Shown here: positions 23,601 through 36,704 of the stretch, piece by piece | How positions within the stretch are numbered: position 1 is the first letter of the stretch | Layout: each line of letters begins with the position of its first letter | NCBI GenBank assembly: GCA_000328365.1 | Contig: KB309538.1 | Span: forward strand, 279,037-343,036 | DNA length: 64,000 bases | From: Capitella teleta | Lineage: Eukaryota; Annelida; Polychaeta; Capitellidae | Direction of reading: 5' to 3' | The notes under the pieces: model-generated | What the model was told of the DNA's origin: nothing | The model's input: only the letters and a program-made list of their open reading frames with translations | Database searches by the model: none | Made by a program: the position numbers and the translations under genes

Positions 23601-26600
23601 AACACACAACGAAAAATAAACAAATGACAACAAATAAACAAAATAATAAAAATTATAAAGATGTGCACGTCAAAAAAAGTGCAAATAAAAATTAACTTAA
23701 ATAATAATGGGGACTTATTAAGTCTGACATGCTTACGACAAGGTCCAGAGCTTTCTGGAAGCTGACGATAGCATCTTCCCAGAGCTGTGCTTTCATCTGG
23801 GTTTTTCCCAGAAGCAGAAAGAGAGGAGGCACTGGTTTGACCTTGGTGGCTGACACAAGGGCACCAATAGCCTGCAAGGACAAATGAAGGTTAAAATGCA
23901 GAGTTGTGAAGGGCGCTGTTTGCCTTGTCGTAGTTTTTGAGGAAGGAGTGCACAATCGCCTGCTGGGTGGGGCTCTGACCCAGTCCCGAGTTCAGTTCTG
24001 ACGCGTGCTTCACACAGAAGGCAGCCAAGTCAAGATCACCTATCTTATGCACTAGTTGACCCTGCAGAGTTCAGAAGTCAGGGAAGGTCAAGGTCAAATC
24101 AGAGGTAACTCACGCGATACATGTACAGGTGCTGCATGTCAGGCCTTAGGTGGATGGCTCTGGTGATGTCTAATAAGGCATTCTTGATCTATAACCACAT
24201 GCAAATTATATGCAAATCATATGCAAATCATATGCAAATGAGATGCTCACATCATGCACTTTTTGGTATGCTTCTGCTCTGCAGATGTAGGCCTTCACAT
24301 AAGTCGGGTCAGATTTGATGGCAGCAGAAAACTTCTTCACAGCTCTGGCGGAACAAACTTATAACATCAAAATGTATGCAAATTAATTCAAAATATACCT
24401 GTGGTAATTATTCATCTTCTGCATAAAAATGAGACCCAGGTTAACGTGAGCACAGGCACAATCTTTATCCAACTTCAAAACGGCTTCAAAATCCGGAATG
24501 GCATCTTCATGTCTACATGCAACCGCTTATGAATGCAAATCACGAATATATTATTCAATACCAACTTGCAAATTTCATTATACAGAATTCCACGATGCAA
24601 GAAAGCTAAAATGTTGCTATCACCATCGTCCAGCATCAGAGAAACGCTCAAGTCTTGCAGCGCCTTCTTCGGATGAAGTCTTGAAAGAAAAATGATGACA
24701 TGAGAGTGAGAATAATTAGCAGATGACAAACTGACTTGCGTAAAAGGCAAGCTCTGAAATAGAACGCTTTGGCGTTTGACGGATCCAAGTGAATTGTTCC
24801 GGAAAGATCAGCGGCTGCCTCGTTCCAATTCTGCAGATTAGCATGAGCTCGACCGCGGTAAAGGAGAGCTCTTGAATCATTCGGTTTCTGTTTCAAGAGG
24901 TTTGTGAAATCCTCGATGGCCGAACTCCAGTTGCTGATAATAATTGAACTCATAAATTGAATGACGAAGCCCCGAATGAATTCTATTTTTACCCGTTATT
25001 GAAGTAATGTAGACCGTGTTTGAAGAGAGCAACAGTTTTAGATGGATTAATCTTGGTAACCATCGAAAAATCCTCCATTGCCAATAGCTGCTCTCCTCTC
25101 TATTGAGCATAATATAATACATAATTAGCATATTATTTGCATATAATTAGCATATTCCAATACCTGTTCATACATTTGCGCCCTTTGATAATAAGCCTCA
25201 TCATCATTGGGATTGATCTTGATGGCTTGTGAGAAGTTCACAATCGCCAACGTAACGTCATTCATTTCTCGAAAGATGTGAGCCCTGAAAGGGAAATTTT
25301 CACTTTGATGTAACCTTGAGGTTCAACTAACCTTGAGCGATAAGCAGCAGCATGATTTCTGTTGTGACGTAGGATGAGATTGAGGTCTTCCAACGCGTTC
25401 TGTCGCTTGTTCAGAAGCAGGTAGATCATGTGTCTGTGCCAATAAGCGTCCAACATCTGGCTCTCTTGCTCAATCGCTCGGTTCAAATCGTGCAACGCTT
25501 CTTTGATGCACCCCAGCTAATAAAAGGAGAACAATTATTCAGCAATAGTTCTATCCACATCTACCTTCCGCAAGATGGCTCCGCGCCGACAGAGGTCATA
25601 AGGTCGAGGGTTGTCACTGGACGATATTATCGTATTCAATCGTTCGACCTCACCGTTCAAGTACTAATTTAAAAGAGCATTTTTTTAATGGATTCATATT
25701 CAAACCTATCAAGAATATTCAATTTTTATTACATCAATATTCTCCAAGTCTTCTTCATCATCGATGACTGGCTCCACCTGCAGGGACTCAGAGAGAACAG
25801 AGCTAGCATGTGATGCTTTCCTGCAAACAGACGATAAGAGAGAAAACTGCATGGATAGCTAGAAGAAAAGAGAAATGGGTGAACCTCTTAGGCTGTGTCT
25901 CCATGACAACTGTTTCCTCGGTTACGGTTTCTTCTTCCTCCGTAACAGACCACTCGGAAGGTTCCGGAGTCGGAGGGTAGATTTGGTGGAACCACGAATC
26001 CCAGATGCCACGCACCCATTCCCTCTCATCCTCCATGTCCCTGAAGGGGAAGAAGTCAATGAGGAAGGAATCTCAATCAGCAATTAGCAGCACATGAAGC
26101 AGCACAAACAAACCAACGATGGCACCACAGTCAGGAGCATCACTTATTGTACTCCAGGCTCAACATTAAGATGAATTATTTTCCCCATACATAAAAAAAT
26201 ACAACTTACTTGAACCTTTTCACCCTTTTAAAGTGTTCAAAATCTATCTTTGAGTAAACACTCTGCCTTCGCTTCGATCTCACGCGTCTGGAAAGGAAAA
26301 TTAAATTTTAAAAATCAGCGATTAACTCTTGAAAATATTCCTAGTAATTACAGCGGCACTCTAAGCTCTCTATCAATGGGAGCTGTGATTCTGGGCATGG
26401 AGGCTGATCTCTCCAGTTTCCTGGGCGGCTCAGTCAGCATTTTGACAACGGAATCAACATTTGCGATTGACTTCTTTGAAGGTGGCTTTGGCCTGTTGGG
26501 ATAAGTGGGGAAGAAAAAAAAATTAGAAATCTTTGAAGTCATCTGCTTCAGTTAGCATACAGTTTCTTCTTTGGGAGAAGAACGTAGTTGCGTCCTGCTT

Positions 26601-29600
26601 GAAGAGCTAATTCAGCCGGAGTGGGCTCATCAGCTGATGCAAGGGAGAAGGTTCGAAGGTCATAAGGTCATGTGAGGGTCACTGACCTTTCTTTTTCCCT
26701 GGTGAGAGAAGGGAAGTCATTCTACTCTCGATTGATACAGCACCCTCTGTCTGTGATTCAAAGGATATTTAAGGATTATGTTTATTTCATATGCACAAGT
26801 GGTGTACAAGTACAAAATATTGATATAAAAAAGAAGAGATGTGCTCCTCATCATCAATTTCCAGGATTTAAGACAAACCTTCATTTCTGGGGTGACTTCA
26901 ACTTCAACTTCAATAGGATCTTCAACAACTTCTTCCCTTTTCCCTTTCTTTGCGTCCCTGGCAATTTTCTTCTGACCTGCAATCTGCATGCATTGACAAA
27001 ATAGTAATCGAAATTAGGATTAACAAACACAAAGAAATGAATGACCTCTTTCATAATGGCGTCAAAATCCTGATAAACGAGAAGAAAGTCTTCCGAATCG
27101 TCGTCTATTCTCGGTGGAGCAGATCCCGGACGCCTGTGGGATATACGCATTTATGGGATATCGCAATTGAGGTTGTTTGACTGACTCAATAGGTGCGATG
27201 AACGGCACTTTGGTCGGCGATTCCGATTCTGAACCTCTGCTGGACGGAAGCTTTGAGTCGTTTTGACCGAGAAGCAAATCCAGTTGCGTCAGAGCGCGAG
27301 ACACAGAAGGAGAAGAAGCAGCCAGTTTCTCCGCATCTTTCAAATTTAACCAAAATTAGTATTTAGATTTTTACCATGAATTAATTATACCTTCCAAATC
27401 ATTGAAATCTTCCTCAGCATCTTGTACTTTTTCACGGGCAATCATTTCGCGTCTAAAGTTGGTTAAATCTTTCGCAGATCCATACTGACGATTCAACGTC
27501 CTGAATTATTATATTCAATCTTTTGGATATAAATTGCAATAAATCCCACACCGACCTCTCGAGTGCAATTTTATCTTCAATTTCCTCGCTGTCATCCTCT
27601 TCCTGCACCTCCTCTTCCAAATCCTCGTTTTCATTCCCTTCAAGGGTTCCCATGCGATTGTCTTCCGTTGCATCTACCGTCCCATGATATGCCGGGAACA
27701 GCTGCTCCTTTACCACAGACGGCGGAACTTGCCACTTGGGAGGAGCTGGGTTCCAGTAGACAAAAGATTCATCCCTCTGCAGGGAAATTCCCTCTCCTTC
27801 GACCCCTAAATCCAACTGGAATTCAAGACGGGTGAAAATTCTCACAGGACTCTTCTCCCTCACCACTTGCTCTGCTTTCTGCTGCCAGTCTTCCATCGTC
27901 TGTTCGCTTTCTTTCGCTTCCGAGAGAATTCTTGTAGCAGCTGCAGACTGTTGTCTACGCAAGAGTTCTTCAGAGTTCATTGACACAGGGCGAGAGTTCA
28001 AGCGAGATGACCCAGGGCCCCTGGGTGACGCCATTACGGCACTTTCATTGCCGTCCTCCGGGATGTCCTGGAAGCATTTCCTATGAGCGCATTTGCAAGA
28101 TGAGAAAGCGGCCACTGACCATTTCCAGGATGTTATGTTTGCTTGGAACGTGATACCTTCGCCAGACTCCTTTGTAGTGATCAGGAAGCTGGACTGCGTT
28201 CGACTCTTTGCAGAAATGATGGATGCTTTTGTTTGTCCTCCAATGACCTTGACCTTTTGACCCTTCAACCTTGGCTGGTTGCCAGCTGCCGAGCAGCCTG
28301 TCGCGGGATCCTTCTCTCATGGGTTTTGTCTCTATTTCCCTTTGCACTCCTTGTAGACTAAGGATGTCCTCCCTCGTCACAGTTGAAGGAAGTTGAAGGT
28401 CATGCCATGCCTTCATCAATTAACAAACACTGAAATTAATCCCTATCCGGGAATCTCCATTACCTGTTTTAGATCTGCTTCCTGTTGCAGTTTTCTCATC
28501 CATTCTTCCTCTTCTTCTCGCTCTTTTCTCAACCTCTCTGCCTCAACAGCGATCGCCTCTTTCTCTTCTTCTGTCAATTCCAATGGTTTGACCTACATAA
28601 ATTATTAAATGCAGATTATGCACATAAATAAACATATAATTATCACTACCTCAACAATTTCTTCTTCTTCCTCTTCTGTTTCTGAAGCCTCATCTTTCTT
28701 AGCTTCTTGCTCTGTCTCATTCTTTATCTCTTCTCCCGTCTGCTCCTCTGTAAAAGAAAGATATTTCATTCCCCATCCAGCGCATGTCAACCGAGGACAT
28801 TGCTCAATAGTCCGCCTTGCTTCATGGAAAACCAAAAAGGCATCTATGACACATTAGGCAAAACAAATTAAGAAGTCTTTGCATGAAGATACCATATAGT
28901 CTCGTTTAAACCCACACTCCCCAATTAAAAACCGAGCACCATTTTCAAAGAAATTATTATAATCAACTTGTCTTACTAACAAATTATTTATAGCAGCAAG
29001 CAATGCCAAGCATATCAGCTCACTCCCTTAACGCAGAGCAAGCATGAAGTTGTTTCAAACGATGAATTTGCAATAATAATTATTGACTTTCATCAGGAAG
29101 AGAAGCTGTGCGGAGCGAGACGGCCAAGTCTGGTTACAGGTCTGATAAAAATTAAAATCCCAAGCATTGAACCATATTGCAATGGAGCTTCTTCTGTTAT
29201 TTCAAGGATTACATAACTTTGGGCCATGCGCTTCCCGTGGCTCTAAAAGGCTGCCAAGGCGGTGTTTGTGGATGATTTGCACAATTAATCAGAGTGAAAC
29301 TGACATACATACTGCATCTGAGCAATGTGAGACTATGCAGTAGTAAAAAGTGACTAAAAACAGACCATGTGTTAACCATAAACCACGCAGCAAGCATTAT
29401 GATGTTAAGCAATGTGAAATATAATTAGTGATGGGCGAAGCTTCGGCTTCGGACTTCTATGCATATTGGCTTTATTCCGAAAAAAGGTTTCGGTTTCGAA
29501 CGAAAAGATTGCAACGAATCCGAATATCAAAAAAAAAATTCTCCTGAGTTAGTTAAAAACTTTCATGAGAAAAGTCGTGAAGTAAATGTAAACAGTGGGG

Positions 29601-32600
29601 TTAGTAATCATTGGAAGAGATTGAATTATAAATAATGATCAAGCAAACATATAATTGCACAACTTCCTTATTCGTGATTTAGAGCTTTATCAGGGGAGTA
29701 TCACGTAGCTCACTTTTGTAAATTTCGTTAAACATATTGGCCTAAAAGAAAGGGCGTCGTAGCCCATGACAAAACCTGACCAATCACACGTCGACCTGCT
29801 CTTGATAAGTCAACTACCTGAAGGGGCGTTAATTGGTTAATCCTACTAGCCTACATAACAATCAAAGATATTACGGCAATGAAGTGGGTACACATTCGGC
29901 TCTGTTTTAGGCTTTGACGTATATACAGTAAAACCTCGATGTGTCGAAGTTCGTGGGGTTAGCTCAAATACTTCGACTCAAGGATACTTCGAGGGACAGA
30001 TCGAGGCTGTTATGATATGACCGTTATGATTCCAGACCGTGCTCTGACGTTATAATTAACTGCATGCGTTATGGACTCATAAACTATGAACGAGAAATCT
30101 AGACCAAAGAAATGATTAGGAGAAATTGAGATTGAAACTTTTAATTAACAAATATTTATCAACGTGTAGATCTAAGGCTGGATTTCTTTAATTAACTCTA
30201 GCTTCAAATGCGCGCGGTCTTTTGTCGATCATTCATCAAAGATCATCACAAATACACCAACAACAATGCCTTATAGCTTAGTTGAGATCCACGGTCCGTT
30301 GATCTTTGGAGTCAGCCAATCAAAGCTCTGGTCGCGGCGTAAACAGAGGAGAGATAAAGGCTGCCGACTGCTTTGTGGGGGCAAGAATGTTTTGATGCTT
30401 TGTAAACATTAACTGACTATCTCTCTCTCTTTGAAGTTACCAAACTGAGAAATGTGCTCATCGAATTTTTCGACTTCGAGCTACAGATCAAAAATATGTC
30501 TCGGGGACACAGAAAACACTTCGACACAAAGATAAATTCGAGAATGAGACGTTCGAGAGACGAATGTTAATGCTAATAGTAAAGTATAGGAGAATCGTCG
30601 GGACTTCAAAAACACTTCGACACAGGGAGACATTCGAGGGACGGACGTTCGATACATCAAGGTTTTACTGTATACTGCTCGAAGCTTCGGCTTTTTGCAC
30701 AAATTCAATATTGGCCCATCACTAAATATAATAAAACCCAAGCTGTGATGTGCTCAAAGTTATAAATAGAAAGCAAACAAGGGTCAGCAGGTGCACGGTT
30801 AGTGAATTGCAGCCAGAAGCAAACCTGCGACATTCTCCTGAGATGCATCGTCATCTTCTTTTACTGCTACAAGAAATAAATTCAACTCTAAACGATCTAT
30901 GTATGTCCCTCTATTTCACCCGATAATTCTAAAAGTAGCATACATACCTTCTCCTGGTACCTCCAGTTGCAAAACTCCAGTATCTAAAAAAGAGAAAAAG
31001 AAAAAAAAGGACTAGATAAATCCTATTTCATTAACAGAGGCCTTTCAACTGACCAAGATCGCCTAGAACAGCTTTCGACCTCAACATGACCTTCTCCATG
31101 ATGGCTTGGATTTTACGATCTGCTTCTGAAACACTGAACATGTTGCCTTAGTAACCGTTTTGTAACCATGGAGAGGCCTACACTTTGGCCTGCGTTGGTT
31201 CCTTCAATGAGGCAATGATTTCATCAACCGTTCTCTCAGCCCTTTGCGGCGGAATCTCTTTTGTGATGGATGAGTTCTTAGACTTCACTTCGCTCCGACT
31301 TGATTTGGAACTCTTAGAAACTGTGAAAATGAAACAGAGTGCTTTTGAGAAACATTTACGCAGGATTTCCACCTGAACTCTTGGATTTGGTGCGGTCCTT
31401 TGAAGCCACAGAGGTTTTTCGGGGGTGGGGGGAGGCAATGAGCTTCGCTTCCTCAACTAAATCCTTCACACTTCTCACCTACAAAATAAAGGAATGAAGA
31501 GAAGAGATGAGAAAAAGAGAGAGAAAAGAGAGATGAGAAAAGAGAGAGAAGAGAGAAGACTGACGGTGTGCGTGCTGGATGCTCTGCTGTTGGAGTCTTC
31601 ATCTCCGTTCTTATCAGATAAAATGATATTCACACTAACGAATGACTCCTCGCTATTAATGCTCCCTTTAAAAAAAACAAAGAAAAATTCTTCCTGTAAC
31701 GCCAACAATATACAACTAACGTGCACTTTGTACTCTACGGGATACACCGTTATAACGAGATTTCGCTTTAGGAACAGGAGCTGGCCGTGTTGCCATGGGC
31801 GCTTTAGTCGTCGTACCAACAGAACCAACGATTGCTGGTTTGAACTGTGGAGGCTTGGGAGGTAACATTTCTGCCCAGTCTACTGGCGCTACAGGAGTTG
31901 AGGGCTCCGGATGCTCAGCAATATTGGCCTGTAATGAGAAATTCAGTCTGTAGAGGCAGCTAAATGCAGGTTTAAATTGATACTAAAAAAAATAAGAGAA
32001 ACCTACCGACTCAATGGGACCTATAATTGGATCATCATAGGGCAGAGCAGGTTTGCCTTCTAACATCACATTCATATCCTCCGGTTTCTCTCTGAATTCA
32101 TACAATTAATTAATCAATTAATCTTTATTTTGATCGGTTATATACCCATGTCCAACAGGAAGGACACCAAGACTTGTTGTTCTTGATTGTCGCATCTCTG
32201 AAAGAGTAATTTATAAAGAAAATTTTAGCTTTGAACTCCCAAACTGCCAACAGATAAAAAAAATTCAAACTGCGTTTAAGAGCTCAGCACTCAAATAGAT
32301 CTTCCGGTACATGTTCAAACTTTTGCAAGTAATTGAGGAGATATCTACTTCAATACTTTGTAACACTTTGAAATAGTTTAGAAATTTTGGTAGGAATACT
32401 ATTGGAACCTTGAGTAGTTGTGAAAGAAGTTTTGTTGAAAGGGAATTTGTTGGTTTTGTTTTCTGCCATCTGCATGCTGATTTCGCGATCCAAAGGGTTG
32501 TAGGCAGGAGGCAGAGGGGCGGCTGGAGGCTGGGGGAAGAGAAGGCCAGAGTTATGCTTTTGACAATCACGAAACGGCATAGAATGCTGCTCAATTCTTG

Positions 32601-33472
32601 CATATAGAACGAATTTAGCTTACCTTGCATCGATGGGCTTTCGGTTCACTGTGGAACACTGGCTGAGACTTCCTCTTCTCTGTGTTCTTCTTTGGCTCAA
32701 ATTCAGGTGCTAAGGTTCTAGAAAAAAAGTTTTGAGAGGTAAAGTGAGTAAACTATTGAACCTTTGGGCTAGACCCAGCCATGCAAGATCATTACAAGCG
32801 CATGCAATCTGTCCCTCGGAATTCCTGATACCTGTTGCCTTGTATAATAGACCTGTAACTGCCGTATTAATCACCTCAGTTACAAGACGAAATCATCAAT
32901 AAATAATAATTGTTCAATCTATCATACATTTAATTACTAGGTTTAACTATAATTTTAGAATAATTGTTATAATAAGAACTAAAGTCTATATAGAATTACA
33001 AACTTATAACGCAAGTTATGGTAACTATAGCTCAATCAAACTTGTAATTATTAGTATGTTTAAATTTTGCTGCACGCTTGCAGGCGCGCCTTCACAAAGC
33101 CCAAGGCTAAGTTAGTAATTAACTAAATGTACAACTATAGATAATTAAGTAACTAATTAATCATAATATTTTGTTTAATATTTTATTTCAAGTACTGAGT
33201 AACTGACTACTGAAGTAGTATGTGATGTACTGTAGTATCCATAAACCAAACATAAATTTAACTATATCATGTCTGTACCTCATGGTCCTCGCAGGCTCTG
33301 GCAAAGGCGCCCGTTCTTGGGCCTCTTTCGACGCAATGATGCCAATAATGGCTTTCTTGTCGACATCTTCAATCTCCTGCTGAACGCACAAGTCGAAGCG
33401 GCGATCAGTCGCCATTCGGAATCGGCCATTGGAACCTCTCAGGGCGTCCCCGCTCAAATCTTGCCGACTCAT
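20607..33472 (-). CDS. TTC6: Tetratricopeptide repeat protein TTC6, many exons
   Basis: Starts at Met 33472 (exon 33279-33472, MSRQDLSGDALRG), next exon 32624-32717; ends TGA at 20607. About 40 exons, most with introns of 50-150 nt. The N-terminal half (33.5-25.8 kb) is charged and low-complexity, with a conserved-looking FVYWNPAPPKWQVPPSVV segment near 27.75 kb. From about 25.66 kb a long run of TPR units follows, roughly one per exon (for example DDEAYYQRAQMYEQ, YFNAGNVYFHSRQFKQ, AHVYFNRATLYVSMGL). The last units, including AELLTNRAVIHQ, match vertebrate TTC6 as I know it. TPRs are protein-binding scaffolds; TTC6 is little studied and linked to cilia. Exon 21365-21505 is one base out of frame. 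The intron at about 28.85-30.82 kb holds nested transposons. Exon borders of the N-terminal part are approximate. Confidence 0.85.
29426..30724. mobile_element. Non-autonomous hAT-type DNA transposon, in a TTC6 intron
   Basis: Terminal inverted repeats TAGTGATGGGC (29426-29436) and GCCCATCACTA (30714-30724) are flanked by a perfect 8-bp duplication, AATATAAT (29418-29425 and 30725-30732). An 8-bp duplication and this TIR type are hallmarks of hAT elements. The subterminal parts are rich in TTCGG-type motifs. No transposase frame is present. A second element (29926-30670) is inserted within it. Confidence 0.85.
29926..30670. mobile_element. Pogo/Tigger-like element nested in the hAT element
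   Basis: Inverted ends CAGTAAAACCTCGATGT (from 29926) and ACATCAAGGTTTTACTG (to 30670) are flanked by TA on both sides (29924-29925, 30671-30672), as expected for pogo/Tigger insertion at TA. The right end shares internal sequence with the fragment at 3055-3199. A hAT fragment at 38849-38948 shows the uninterrupted order around the insertion point. No transposase frame remains, so it is a non-autonomous, MITE-like copy. Confidence 0.85.
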
Positions 33473-34482
33473 CGTTTTAGTGGAGCGTCACTGCTATTCC
33501 ATGTTTGTATTCAAATCAATACAGTACAGCAGTAACAGTATTTTACTTTATAAATTGAAGGAAATTTGTGAGAAACGAGTACATGTCCGCCATTTGTAAA
33601 CGAACCCAGTTGTTGGGCAAGATGTTACTACGTACTATCAAATATTTTAAGGAACCGAATTATATTAGCCCTATGGTAAAATATATTACTAGACAATTTT
33701 ATTATTGTAGTTATATAGAATATTTTTAGCGTATATTAGGCGCCATTTTTCAAATTTTCATCCTCAAATTGAATAATAGTTCATACTCATAAGTCCTACC
33801 TTACTGCTATGCTTTCACCCGCTTGGTGACGCCACCAAACCAAAACACTATTTCCCGCTCTCAGCGAACCCTCTCGCATGCTCATATTCCTCAAGTATCA
33901 GGACAGGATGTTTGGAAACCTTCGATGAGTGTTCTTCGCATGTGAATTGGAATTTGAATATCCAACCATTAAAAAACATTCATTAAAATTACAATGGAGT
34001 AGAACAGAATACCTCAATTATCCGAGTTCATTGTCTCGAGAGCCCTGATTAAGTTTCTTGATACGGTTGATGGTCCCAGATACCAAAAATGAAAAAAATC
34101 GCATGCATTTGGCTCATGATCGGTCCTGCCAGCTTGGAAATGAGATGTGTTGTTATGTAAAGCGCAATATTTATCTAACCATGCCCCGAGGGCAAATTGA
34201 GTCACCCAAACCAAAAACCCCTCTGAATAAAACAACTCCAAAAAACATGGATTATAAAGAACTATTCTTGTCATTCATTTTCAAATAACAACAGAATTAA
34301 GTAAAAATAACCAAATATAACACGATTCATACACAAGTACAAATTAAACTCAGTCTCTTTTTATAAAGCATAAGATGTAAACACAACCTAAAAATATAAC
34401 ATTTATTTCATAATCGAAATAATAAATAACAAACACACATTTAATATCTAGATGTGAATAAACCGGTAAATTCCGTATGAGT
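33473..34482. other. Intergenic: TTC6 upstream region and SPART 3' flank
   Basis: No gene. TTTATT at 34402-34407 (AATAAA on the minus strand) lies about 75 nt after the SPART stop and is a good polyadenylation signal. The TTC6 promoter should lie just above 33472, but no clear core motif was seen. Confidence 0.5.
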
Positions 34483-36704
34483 CTATCTTTGGCTTGGATT
34501 GGTGCCAGGAGGATAGAGACTCCTGGTTTTCTCTTGGGATTTCAGATATTCTTGTTCCTTTTCATTTACTTTTGCTTCAGGTTCTTGTGGAGCCACCTCC
34601 CCTCCACTCTGCACTTCCTGTCTGGCGTACTGTTTGACAGCACTCCTGGCCACAGTCCTCGCTCCCATGTTACTCACCATACCCACGGCCAGCACTGTAT
34701 TGACGCCGGTCCCGACGGCATTGCCAGCTAATTGGCCCGCGTCTTCTCCATATCTGAGAAAAACATAATGATTTCATAACGGAAAATTCTAAAATTGGAA
34801 GACACAAAGTGCAAAACATCTTCAAAAAGTCGAACCTTATCAATATGCGTTATTAAAGTCTAAATTGTAAACAATAAAAAGAAACAAAAGAAAAATTATG
34901 GATGAGGAGACGAATAAATATCAATAAAAGCAAAATAAACCAAATAATCTCTTAGGATACGCCACAGCTGAGCTAAATAGAAACTGACAATAATAAATTA
35001 TTAAGCGTTCAGTAGAGTTTCAATCAAAGTAATAAGCATGCAATCGAAGGTATTTCTAACTGACTTGTGTGCAACCACTGTTTTCGCTTCTGTTTTCAAG
35101 CAATGACCCAGATTCACAGCAGCTCTTTCCAATGCCAAATGCACGGTGCCAAAACCTGACCAAAAACGTTTTATGAATAAACCAATGACTGATTGAGATT
35201 GAATACCTTTCAAGCCGCCATGTGCAACTTCAATGCAATCCTCCAGTTTCGATGTTCCCTCTGGCCCTTTCTTAGTGAAGGATGCGGGAAGATATTTCTC
35301 ACTTCCCCTACGCAGGTGAGGAGCAGCCTGGCGACAAAGAGCGGCGGTACCCTGGCCAAGAGTAGCGACTGTAAAAAAATAAACAAAAAATAAATAATAA
35401 GAAGCCAATTCAGAGAGGACAAACTCACCGACAAAAGTTGTCACTTTGACAGCGGTGCCTGTCGCTGCAGCAGCAATCTCCATTCCTTTCTGAGTTTTCG
35501 GTCCAATGTGCTTCGGCTGCTCCTCCGGTTTGAGTTTTTTCTGCAGGGAACTTGAGCCCTTGTGCAGCCAGACCTCTGCCTTATCCGCCCCTTTTGAGAG
35601 TCCTCTCGCCAGCCATCCAGCCGCTGTGCAGGTGAGAATAATTAGCCAATCACAGCTCCCAAAGATATCACCCACCAGTGACAATTCCACCCGCAATTTT
35701 TTCACTTGTCCTTGGCTGCACAGGAGCCACATCTGCAGCTGGTGTGCTGACTTCTGTGACCTCTGTGACCTCCGGTTGTTCTGTCAACTGAGAAATCAAT
35801 TATGATCAGAAACAGTGGGCAGGCATCACATAATGACAAACCTGCTCCCGGTAATCAGTGAGCGAATGCAGCAGTTGCTCAAATCGTGCTTTCTCTTCTG
35901 AGCTCACGTTATTGGGAATGATCAGACCGACAGAAGCCCCTGTTGGAGACAAAGAAACACATACAGAACAAATAGTTAATCACCAGACCCACGATAACAA
36001 AGATCAAACAGCAACTTACCCTCTTGTGTAGAATTGACGTCCGGAAAGAGATACGCTCCATAGTTAGCATGCAGCACTGGGGATCGTCCAGACAACAGGG
36101 GATAAGTCCATTTGCCGACTTTAAGAAACGATGGAGCCACTCCTTGCTCCACAGGTTCCTTGAATCGGTACACACCCAGTTCACTGGGATACGACGGAGC
36201 GCTCACGTATCCCTCAGCGGAAATAAAGAAAATTTGTACGCCGTCAGCAATCACAAAACAACGCTCAGCTCTGGCTAACTGCACAGACGTGTCCTCATCT
36301 CCACCATCGATGATGTCAGGGGTCAGAGAATCCTCGTAGGAGGGGGGAGGGTCAGCAATTGACCGCGCAACATCGTTATCCGTCTGCATCAGAGTGTCCA
36401 CTCTGCTCTGAATCTGACTTCTCTGCGTACTCATTTTCTGGATCATTTTCTGAACGCGAACCCATTCTTCCCCCCCATCGCATACACTGTCCCTCTGTGC
36501 TGCTCTGTACTGCTCCACAGCCAGATCGATGCAGCGGAGTCCCTTGCAGTACAAATGCACCGCTTGTTCTGTCTGATGTAACTCATCGCATGATAATCCT
36601 TGGTTGATGTAGAGAAATGCTTCGTCGTGTGAGTTCTTGATCGAGCGCACAATGCGAGTGCTGTAGGGAGATTGCATCCTGGGAGTAGCAGATGCAGTTG
36701 CCAT
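34483..36704 (-). CDS. SPART: Spartin (MIT and senescence domains)
   Basis: Seven exons join in frame: 36020-36704, 35842-35939, 35676-35787, 35429-35623, 35207-35368, 35065-35155, 34483-34753, giving 537 residues (human about 666). The start MATASATPRM directly follows a splice-acceptor match (TTTCAAG), so a 5' UTR exon lies upstream. An MIT domain (~20-100; SHDEAFLYINQGLSCDE) binds ESCRT-III in the family. A PPSY motif (~126) matches the PPxY used for Nedd4-type ligases. Then come the conserved middle region (GVQIFFISAEGYVSAPSYP) and the Gly/Ala-rich senescence domain (from ~310: GWLARGLSKGADKAEVW; GLSKG-type and YGEDAGQLAGNAV segments). Human spartin acts at lipid droplets, endosomes and the midbody. 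Domain order and motifs make this call firm. Confidence 0.95.
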
